From NCBI RefSeq assembly GCF_905475395.1, contig NC_058339.1:52647172-52711171 (forward strand): DNA of 64,000 bases, written 5' to 3'. The stretch comes from Chrysoperla carnea. Its lineage: Eukaryota; Arthropoda; Insecta; Neuroptera; Chrysopidae. The translations under genes and the position numbers were made by a program. Shown in pieces: positions 28,301-40,300 of the stretch (position 1 is its first letter; every line of letters starts with the position of its first letter). Under the pieces are notes generated by a model, which made no database searches, was not told where the DNA came from, and saw only the letters and a list, made by a program, of their open reading frames with translations.

Positions 28301-31300
28301 TGACAAAGATGTTTCTGAACAACCATTCCTATTTTCGAAAGATGTTAGATCATCGTCTTAGTGAAAGAAATACTTTTGTCATTTTGCATATGACGGAAAT
28401 ATCTAGTTCCTTGCTGAGAAAATCCAGATAATTAGGAATAGTTATTCTAATACCTACTATAAAGTGTACCTGAAATAAATGCATTTCAGATGAATCAATA
28501 AATCTCCTACAATGATTCCAAATAAATTCAATGACAGCTGGTACAAGCCAATTTAATAATTCAATAACTATTTCAATTTGTTCAGGTATTAATTTGTCTT
28601 TAATGACATTTATATACGAATCTCTAAATGGCTCCCATCCTAATTGTGATGGTTCCAAATATATCATTCCACAGCGTGATACAGTCGCAGGGGATGCTTG
28701 TTCCAAATCAGCTGGCTCAAATATTAAATTCATTGAATCAGACATCTATTGTGGGAAAAAAAATGGAATTTCATTTTAGAGTTGCTATTAAAAAACTAAA
28801 AAAAAATTATGATTCAAATATTTAACTCTTTTCTGAATTATAAGTTGGATTTCAAAATAATAATTTCCACAAAAATTAAATCATGTATGGAATTTTAATC
28901 TTTACCAAATGCTGATTTTAATTTGATTACTTGAATCATTTTTATGTTTTGCTGTAAATATACCTGAATAATTTCGCCGGACATTAAACATAATTTTTTG
29001 TTATCATCTAAAACAGTGTTCATATTTTCTATCCATACAGCATCTACTGGACCATCAAACAAAATCCATTTACGATCTAGTGTTGCAGCATTAGCATAAT
29101 CTCTGAATGTATTTGCCAAAACACCATCGGTCCATTCATGTGAAACTGGATCAAAGGAACCATACAAGAAACCCATGCTAATTGCTTTTGGATTTATAAT
29201 ACGATATAAAGCACGATTCTCTTTCATTCTAGCTTTTTTATCTGCTCCTAATAAAGCGAGTGCTTCTGCCAATGACTATATTGAAAATTTTATGTATTAA
29301 AAATCGTACATTGTAGAGTTAGGAATAAAATAAATTTCATCAGGGACATAAATAATAAAATAGACCTCATACCTACTCAGAAACGGTGATGAAGATTCTA
29401 AAAGGCAAATAAATGTTTAAGCCGAAGGATAGAAGGTAAATGTTTAATCGAAAATGTGTAATCGACTTTCAGAAATAGAAAATCGTAAACTACTACTTAT
29501 GTGAGTGCAACAAGGAGTAAAATGATTGAATAGAAGCTCTATAATAATGAAATAAAATTTTCTGAATGACTCATAAATCTGACTAGAGGGATGGGGATTC
29601 AAAAGAGACAAATAGCTTCAAGCTAAATGTTAAAAAAGTGAGTACGCAAAAATAGGCGGATCTCTCTCATTTCTCCCGGGAGTTTGCTACTTCTAGAGAG
29701 ACCTTACAATAGACCAACAATTAAATCTAATCTATTACTTTCTCTGTTCTTATTTGTGCAAGATGTTCGTTATTACCTGATATGCACAGGTTTTACCACC
29801 TAAAGGCTCTCCAACGACCATTAAACCATGTCTTACTAAAATCATTTCGTATATTTGAATTATTTTCAAAACATACCAATCAGTAGCTTGCAAGTTTCGT
29901 TGTTTTAATACAGTATGTATGTGTACTAAAAGTTCATCTCTATCTGGTTGTGGACAAATTACGCCAGGGAATAAATCAGATATTATTCCTTCAAAAAGTG
30001 GAACATCCTGAGAAAAAGTTTATTATATTACACAGTATTTAACAACCTTTAATTTTATCATTAAATTACCTCCGCCAAAAACTTTGGTAAATTAACATCT
30101 ATGATAGCACGAAGTAAAAGTTCAGACTCATCTTGTGTTGGAAATGCACGCTTTAAGGCACCAGCTGCTAATAGAACAGATTTTACTGCTCTCATTCCAT
30201 AATCGTAATGATTTTGGGACGATAATTGTTCACTGCATAATTTATAAGTATGGACGATTTTTTGAGCTAAACTGAAAATATTATTTCCTAAATGAAAATT
30301 TATGAACATTATAATTGAAAAATATTCTTACATCTGAGCATTTGTAAATCCGCAAGAGTATAATGTAATTTCTCCTATTAATGCATAATCTGGAACCATC
30401 ATAGCAACAGTTCGAAATAGTACTTTTAAATTATCTGGCAATTCTTGTCGACCAGCGTATCTGTGGAATATAAGCGAAGAATCGTTATGAGCAATGTACA
30501 TACACTGCATTTTTTATTTCGTATCTTACCCTGGATTCATAGTTATGAAAACAGTGCACGTGGGATCCAACGAAATATCAGTTCCTTCAAATACAAACCG
30601 TTTTAATTTTTGAGCAATAGCTAATTGAATACTTAAAATTTGTTGAGCGACTACACTAAGTACTTCTAGTTCAATTCGATTAAATTCATCGAAGCATGCC
30701 CAAGATCCAGACTGAGCTAATCCCTGTTTAATAAAAAAAATTAGTTTTTCATGGTTACGTATTATTTGTATACCCTACAATATACCTTGAAAAATTTGCC
30801 AAGCGCTTTGTAATCCAAGCCATCTGAACAATTAAAAACCACACATTTCTTGGCGACCGCTTTTGCTAAATCTTTACAGGTTTCGGTTTTACCTGTACCT
30901 GCAGGCCCCTCAGGGGCACCACCCAAATTCAACTTTAATGCACCCATAAGAGTTCTAAAATTTGAAATTTTTCAAACAAATTCAAATTATTGAGATTAAG
31001 CCAGTTTACCTGAAACATCTATCTGTTAATGGTGTAGCAACTAGGCGAAAATAGTTTCCCAAATATTCCATTCCAAACATTATTTCTGTTGTTATCATTG
31101 CGACTCCTACATTGCCGTCTGCACCTTCCCCACCTCTCCAATAATAACGCATTTGTGCAATCCAATCAAAAGCCGTTACTTCTGATACATCTTTTTCAAT
31201 CATGATTTTTACTATATCTCTAGCTACAAAATGTATCCAATTAGCAATTTGGTTTTGTTGATTGAAGGGCAGTTTACACTTTGGTAACTCATTTAATTAA

Positions 31301-34300
31301 AGACAGGAATTTTAGTGACTGTTGCTTAAGTTGCGCTCTCAACCGTAAGGCTTTTTTCAGATTAGAAAGCGGCTACTAGCCACTTGGCTCTTGAATCGCG
31401 CCTGTACACTTGCTAAAAAGATTAGATTTTTTCTTCAAAGATTACAGGAAAAGCTTCCCACATTACAGAAAAAGCGATATTTCCATGTTCTAAATACACC
31501 TACTCCCTTCCCCTTTCCAAATAAATTTAAGGAAGAGGAAGCTAATAATAGCTACTCAAATTTCTGCCTTTGATCAAATGCATTGCTAAAACATAAACTT
31601 GCCCTAATCCTTAAGTCTTTGTGTAAGCAAAACCAACCATGGACATCTATAACTATCATAGATTCAACTGTTATCGCTACATATGGTTTCAATTTTGTTG
31701 TAATCAATTTGACACACACAGCAATATTTTCTTCGCATTCTTCATAAAATGAGGGTAAATAATTATTTTCAATAGCAATTGTTGCATCTGATGTCCATTG
31801 AATCATATCAACACATAGAATTATTTGACCAGGCCATGCTGGAATCCATTCAGCTCTCTCGGTAGTACCGTAACCTTTTATACAGTCACAAATAATAACT
31901 CGCATTGATTTCAACATTGATGCTTCAACTTGACATAACCATTTTTCTACCATACCCTAGAATAGATTGATTCAAAACAAACTTGGTGTAATTAAAAATG
32001 AAAATTACAAAAAATACACCAAAAAAATAAAAAAACCTTGATCCCCAATATTAAGTGTCCCCAATATTAAGATCCCAGTACCTCCAATCAATTATAGCCT
32101 CGCTACCTTTAATTTCTCACAGAATTTATAGTTGAAAGGGAACTAAATTTATACAATTTCGATAAACTTCGGGCAATATTTACGTAAAATATGAAAAACA
32201 ATGAACATGTATATTTGGAAAGACTTTCAAATTTTAAATTCTAAAATGTATGTTTTTGAGATTTATTTTCTTTAATTAAGAACGTTTTTCATTTAATTCC
32301 AAAGAAATCCATTTTTCTTAAAAGGTTTGAAAAAGTATTATTTTTGAAATAAAACCTATACCTTTGCTTCAGCTGGTACAATTTGTCCAACAAATGGAAC
32401 TTGTTCACCATTTGCGGATATCATGCCAGTAACAATTTCATCCTCGGTGAAATTGAGTTTATAAATACCCTCGAAACATTTTTTAAGATGTGGTTGTACA
32501 CGTAATGGATCTTTTGTTTCAGATAGAATTTCCAATAATTCATCATTTGATAAAAAGAAGAATCTTGGGAAAAATAATCGTTTCTTTTCTAAGTAATCAT
32601 TCAATCCTTTTTGTACTTCTTCTAAGAATGCATTATTATCACGTAATGTTTGTAACATATTTGGCATTTCTGTTGCAATTAATACGTGAGGATCGTGGAT
32701 TGTATGTGTCATAATTGTTCGCCATGCTTTATCCACTGTTTTAAAATTACGAGCTTCGCCAGGCATTTGACGCATTATATCTTCTGAACCAAATATGGGT
32801 TCTAAATACATCCATGTTGACTGGCACTAAAAGTTTCAGTAAAAATTTAAAAGATTGCATGGGTATACATAGAGTTTTAATCTTAAAAATATATTAAGAG
32901 TATTCTACAGCCGGAAATCGTTTAAAAATAAACTTTCAATAGAAAAAAATAGATTTCAAGATACCAAAGACTTGAAAAAGGAAGTCATCTGTAATGAAAT
33001 AAAGCAATTTCCCACGTTTTCCTCGTTCCTACCAACCGAAGGTCTGCAAGGTGGTATCGTGAGATCATCATAAAAAACTTTTAACACAAGGTCCACCTTC
33101 AATCTTACTTGGCCACACTCCAAGTTGTCTAGTCACGATATCCACCTTCATTCTTTCAAGCATTTAATCTTGGTCTTGCAATGTTGGCCTTGGTCTCGCA
33201 AGACTTGCAACATCAAGATCATTATCAAGACTAAATTACTTGTAGGCCAAGACCAAAATTTAGGCCAAGACTACTAGACTAACTTATTCAATCACTATGA
33301 AATTAAAATTATAACAGCGTATATCTTGCAAATGGAAATTTATCCCTCATTTTTTCGAGTTCTCGATCCTTTAAAATTATAAATTTTTTCTATCTTCAGG
33401 TCTAACAACAGAACATAGAAATTTTTCAAATACTGAAGTTATTGAGTATTTGTAAACATAACTTACCAATAACCAAGCATCAATAATATCCTGCATTGAT
33501 ATAAGTTTTTCTTCCCAAGCGGTCATTTCTTCTTCAATAGCTTTTATATTTGGCGAACCTCTCATTGTTTGAGCTTTTAATATGTTGTCGTCCAATAATT
33601 GTTGAATATCATCAACTGATTGTAAAATATACGTTCCAGTATCCCTTAAAAATAAATAACAATTATTTTAAACCAAAATTTAGCTAGTTATAAAACGTAA
33701 AAAATTACCGGTATGGTGCAATATTAAATTCCACATTTTCCCATTCGTTTTTCATCTTATGTAAATTATGTTCAAGAGCAAATTCTTTAGTAGCAGATGC
33801 AGTAATTTCTTCTAAGGCAGGTATATGCCTCACAAGACCATATTCTACCATTTGAGCTAACGTTTGATCAGGTTTGGGTTCAAGTTTGACACCAACCACT
33901 TCAGACATTAATTCCCAATGACGTTCCCGCAAACCTTTATTACAAACAATAGCAAATATTGGTACAAATTGCCGAAATTTTTCTACACGACCACGCATCA
34001 CATCGGCTATTCGACGCGCACCAGGACAATCTGTTATTGTTTTCGTTAGTTTGTATAGTGTACGCCACATAGTTTCAACTTCATCAGCTACAGCCATAGC
34101 ATCGAATGAAATGTATGGTTGATAGTACCTAAATTCAATAGAATGGGATTATTTATTTTTAGTATAAGAACCAGAAATTTTTTTTACTAGGGTATAAGCC
34201 GTGCTTTTTGTCATACTAGGCTAGAATAGGTGAAATAGGGTAATGATGAGATGCATTGTTTTACAAGTTCTGAGAAACATTTGGGCAAAAGTTCGAACAT

Positions 34301-37300
34301 GGTGAATTTTAACATGTTTTCTGAAGTATATTGTTTAAATATATCGTTCAAAGTTATCAATAAAAAGTTTTCGTTCTCCCAAAAATATCTCATACCATAC
34401 CTATATATTGGAATTATTAAGCTTAATTTTAGCTAATTTTATAAAGCTTAAGAGTTTGTTTGGATAAACGCGCTAATCTCAGGAACTGATTGAAAAATTC
34501 GTTTAGTGTTGCATAACTCATTTATCGGGGAAGCCTATAGGCTATGTACACCATCACGTGCTAGCTAAGTTACTGGCCCATTTCGCTGGAAGATTTCGAA
34601 AACTACTAAATGGATTTTAATGACAGCTTTAGAATCTGATTATAAAGTGATTCATAAAGAGAGCAGTTAACCGCCCGCTTCGCTGGACTGTATTTAGAGT
34701 GTTATGCATGGGGGTATTAGTGAGTTCGCCGAATCGCCCGCTCGAACGAATCGGGCGGGCTAGGCTAGTAGAAAAAAAGTTCAAAAAGAAAGCTCGATCG
34801 GTTAGGATAGGTTTCTACATGTTTTTAATGTATCCTTTATTTTAAAAGGTCCCCGCACTAGTCTTATGGAAATTAAATTTCGATAAAATTTGCTCAAATT
34901 GCGAGATTGGAACAACGATCAAAATGCTTAATTACATGTTCAATTAGTTTATATAATTTTGCTAAACTAAAATATTTACCAAGTTTCATATTTAGTAGTA
35001 AAATCAATGGTCGTGTGCCATAGTTTATCAAATGGTTCAATTCCAGTTATTAAAGAATTAAGTATCAAAAATGGTGAAACATCTAAGTCCAATAAAGTTT
35101 CCTCTTCGTTAATAGCATCGCCTTCTATCTTATCTTCCTTTAAGAAATAAAAGTCAATTAGTGAATAAAAATTGAACAAACAATTAAATAAACTTTGATT
35201 CGATCCGAGCTTACTCGAATACGTTCCATAAGTTCGTCTAATTCTTCAACAGCAGGAACCATTTCATCTATACCCAAAACAGGTGGATCTTTCTTTTTAA
35301 ATAATTCTAATGATATTTGGTCCTCTTTTATTCGGGCCTCATATGCTGTTCGCCTATGTCTTAATACACCCTCTACTATTTCCCGTCTTTCTGTCAATCG
35401 AGTATTTGCTAAATCTATAACTTCTTCTAAATCACTTGGCCATACAAAAGTTCGTGAATTCAATCGGATGTCGTCAGCTAATTAAAATAAGTAATAATTT
35501 TTTTAATATACAAATCATTATGAATTGCAAGCCAAAGGACGTTTATTTTTCTTGTAAATGAACAAGTCGAGAAAATACATTATGATCTAATTTTTTTTCT
35601 CTTGTACAAATCTATGAAATAAACTTGCGTCCGATTTTTTTCGAATTATTTATGAAGAATAGGAAGATATATTTTCCATGAATAAGATGATTACTCATAC
35701 TAGCTACTGAGATGAATGTGAACAAAATTGTACCTTCTAATAATGCGTATTTCATTAGAAATAAAACCAGTTCAGCAGTAACTGAATTAATCTTTGCCTT
35801 AAGATCAAATAGCGTAGCATCACGACTTTCTTGAAGAAAATTCATTAATGTTACAAGTTCTGCCGTGGTATTTGGTACCTTATTCACAGTTTCTGATATA
35901 ATATCAAAAGTTTTACAAATTCTAGAACAATTAACAAATAATAATTATTATTAATAATTTTTAAATTATTTAGCGATTCACATGCTTACAATAACAGATC
36001 TGTTGAAAAGTGTACAGCGATATTCTTAAGTAATTGTTAATTTTATAAACCTTCGCCTTTTGGATTGAATATCGTGAAAGTATTTTCATTCACGAACTCA
36101 ATCGGAACGAATTAAATTCAAAATAAATTCCCTGATTGCGTTCATGGAGACCTTATGGAAAAGATTATAATATGGTAGTAAAACTTACTCTCTATTATTT
36201 TCACGATTTTCTTTGATAAAATAATTAATAATATCCATTTTCAAATCGTGTATCATGTCATATAACGTTTTGTTGATGGTTTGACAATTAAGCATAATAA
36301 AATTCAAAGGAATTTCTTTCGGCAAATCGTGTAGTTCATCGAGTTTTGCATTATAAGCATCTACAAGTTTCGCAAAATCCTGTTAAGAAAAATAAAAATA
36401 AACTTTTATGTTCATTGCCAGTACAAAAGGTAAAAATAATATACAAGAATGAAGATAGGTATATAGTAAACTTTTAAAGATTTATCCCATTTCCTATATT
36501 ATTTGAAGTTTCAATTTTTCCATAATTCTTCTTAAGATCGATTTAAGGACAAAAATTAATACAGTTATAGGGCAAAACTATTAAACTCTTCATTATTGCG
36601 CTACACAAAGCTATTAAAGACACTGTTCAGAAGGGAACAATATTCTATAAGTCATCACAAATACGCGCATATGCTGATGGCGTTGGTATCTTCGCTTGCA
36701 CCGAAAACAAGTTAATTGGAACTCCGATAAACGAAGACAAGACTGTATCCATGAAGATAGCCTCACAAGGCCGGAGGACAATGGAAGATCTAGTCATAGA
36801 TGATGAAGTTTATAAAGCGGTAACGCAATTCAAATATCTTGGAGGACAGGTGAAGAACGAGGAGAGAATGAGTGCCGCCGTCAGAGAAAATTTGCAAATT
36901 GGAAATAGGGCAACTTTGCAAATCTAATTCTCCTGAAGAACAAACTAATCTCACACAAGACCAAACTGACTATTTACTATACCCTGATTCCTGAAGAAGA
37001 CCAGGAGAAAATAAGAAGATTTAAACTAAAAATCATAAGAAGGATATCCATATATCATAGAAGGATATATGGTGCAATCCGAGTAAACGAGGAAGAATGG
37101 CGCATATCAACAGAAAAATCCAGAATATCCTGAAGGAAGAAAATATTGTGAAGTTCATTAAATCACAGACGCTCAGATGGTTCGGACATGTGCAAACAAT
37201 GGAGAAAGAAAGGATGCCCAAGAAAATATTGCATGCCGAAGCCCACTCCCGGGCTGTAGTTGCCTATTGGTAGGTAGTGATTGGGCAAAACTATGTGCAA

Positions 37301-40300
37301 ATACCAAAAGAAGCAAACTTTTAAAAATGTTTTGAAATGTTTGACTATTTTTACTTCCCTATCAATTATACCTTTATTTTAAACTACATAGCTTAAAATA
37401 AAATTTATTGAATCAGATTATTATATTAAAAGTTAATACGTTCGCTGATAGCGAACGAATTCATAGAGCCAGTCAAAATATTTTTATATAAGAAATCTAG
37501 GCTTAGGATATGTCTACAAAACCTACTTTGAGATAAGGAAATGGTTGCTGCTTAAAAAATTCTTCCAACTCCTTTTTCGCTGTTCCATTTAAAATATAAA
37601 AATATTTTTGAAAATGTTCCAAATATTTATAAGGACCTGGTCGATTTGAATCCAAAACATCACAAGCTTCATTTATATGGTCGATTATTTCTTTTTCATC
37701 AGGTTTTACGCTGTGTATAGATAAATTATATTCACTGAACTCTATAAAAAATTATAATAAGAAAACATGATTTGAAATTAAGATAAGTTTGGACCAGTGG
37801 TGTTGGCTAATAGTGCGTAATAATCCTTAGAATATTTCTCTCAAAAAGTCACGTGCCTAATAGTAACTAATCGGTAAGTGATTATAAAATCGACTTTCAG
37901 GCAGTAATCATACTTTTGGAGAGTTTTTTTACTGCCCGAATTAAATGAATTTCTTGAAGTTTATTCGAGTAGACACTCATTATTAAGATTAATTTGATCA
38001 TCAGGAACTTAGTAACTAGCTGTGGTTTCCGCGTGAAACAGGTGTAAAACAACCATACAATTTTATATCAGCCAAGAAAATATACACATACAACTGTATT
38101 GATAATCGATTATGATCACTTTTTGAATATATTCGAAACTCACGATTCTCACTTTCGTTTTACCTGGAAACATTACTTTGTCTACACGTGGTAGATCATG
38201 ATTTACTTCTATTATATCATGAAACACTTCTTGTAATATTCTCTTAATTTCATCTAAACTTGGATCAAATTTTAGTTCAGTCGTCCCTTCTGTAGGAATA
38301 ATACTTATTTCTAACATTGGTAAATTTGAAAATGCTAAAAAATCAAATTCTTCAAAAGCATTTCCTCCCTAAAAAACGTTTTTTTTTTGTAAAAAAAATT
38401 TGCTTATATAAAAAATATTTCGATCAAGCGATTATTTTTACTTGAAATTTTAATAAATAATCTTTTAAATGCAGAACACTTTGAAGTACTAATTCACGTA
38501 ATTGTTTCGACATTAACGAGGCAATACTTTCAAAAAATCGTTGAATAAGACCAGTGTCTTCATGTTGAGTCAATGGTACGAACTTTTCCCAAGTGTTTTT
38601 CATATTTGCAAGAATATTGGCTACAGCTGGTATCCACTCAAATTCAAGTTTACGTCTTTTTTCAGCACAACATTGTTTTATTTTCTCCATAAATTTTCTT
38701 GGATTTACTGGGAAAAGGGTTTTGTCTTGATTGATTTCATTAATGTCAATAATTAACATGTCGTTATATCTAAAAGAAAAAAAAGTAAACGAGAAAAAGA
38801 GAAGAAAACATTTTCTAACTTTCACTTTCTTGTGGTAAGGCAATTTAGATTTGCATGTGTGCAATTTCTTATAGAAAATGGAGCAAAAATTTTGTAATTA
38901 GTATTTTTTTAGGGAAAATCGAAAATTATTTGTTAAAATAAGTGAAGGTTTTTGAAAGTTGATGTATTCGAAATTTCACGTACATCTAAGCAGCAATTCA
39001 CCCATAGACAGTAAATTAAAACCCCTTAGGAGAATTAAAAAATCGGACAAATTTTTGGCCTCTGATTGGGATAAAAATCATTTTCTAGAATATTTTTGAC
39101 TCAAAAAATAAAAAAGGTTGTCCAAGGACTCCTTTGACAACCGGACTATAGTAGTTTCTGAGATAATGACTAAAGTCGTATTCGAGATGTGAAATTCCAG
39201 AGCAATTTCTTCAGTTGAACCTATATGTTTTCATTGGTAAAATCAACCAAATTTTCTTATCTGTGAATTATTTAGGATAACATAGATTCAAAAACTCATT
39301 TGACGATTAGATTCAGCCTTTTAAACGATATCTCAAAAATTACTCAACTTTTCAAAAATTTACTCTATATGCAAAAATTTCATTATTTCGAAATAGGCAA
39401 AATATTTTTAAATGCATACATTGGTTCCATTTGACCATATGTAGTTTCTAACATGTTGTCGCATAAAATAAGGCACATCCCTTTACATTTATTTATATAT
39501 TAAAAGAAATTTTACTCACAAATCATGCCATAACTTTCGAATCATAATTTGTGTAGCATGACATAAAAATAAATTATGTAACATTAAATTTTTTGATACT
39601 GTAGCAGTTGCATGCCAAGGAATTGGAGCTCGAATTGTAATTGGTCCCCATTCAGGAGGTATTGTAATGATACCAAGACGTTTACGTTCAGTCATATCTT
39701 CAATAATATATCGAAATAAAACTTTTTTCAATGCGCTGTTATAATTTTCATACACTTCTTCCACGAATTTCTCATAGAAAAATTTAAATTCCCAATGGCT
39801 TCTTAATTTTATTGGTACCAAATTATTTATCATTTCAAACCATTTTTCATTGAATGGTTCTATATAATCGGTATCAATAGACTAAAATTAAACAGAATAA
39901 TTTTTTTTTTGTTACATTATTAACCAAAAGAAAGGTTGTGGGTTTTAAAGACTATAACTTATGCTCCCAAATTCCTGAGAGTGGTATAAGAGGCGTTACA
40001 CATAATTCCACCTGACCGATATAAGTAAATAATCATGGACGTACCCTGTTGGAAAAAATATTTGAAGAAAGAATAAGTCTTAATAAGTCTTAGAAAACTC
40101 TGCAAAAGTCTTAGAAACTCTGAAAAATTCTTAAGAACTCTGAATAACTCTGAATTTCTTAACGTTTTTGGACTACTCTGAATAACTCTGAATTAGACTA
40201 GCCCAAAAACGTTGAGAAATTCAGAGTTATTCAGAGTTCCTAAGATTTTTCGAAGTTCCTAAAAATTTTTCTAAGACTTAATAAGATTTATTATTTCTTC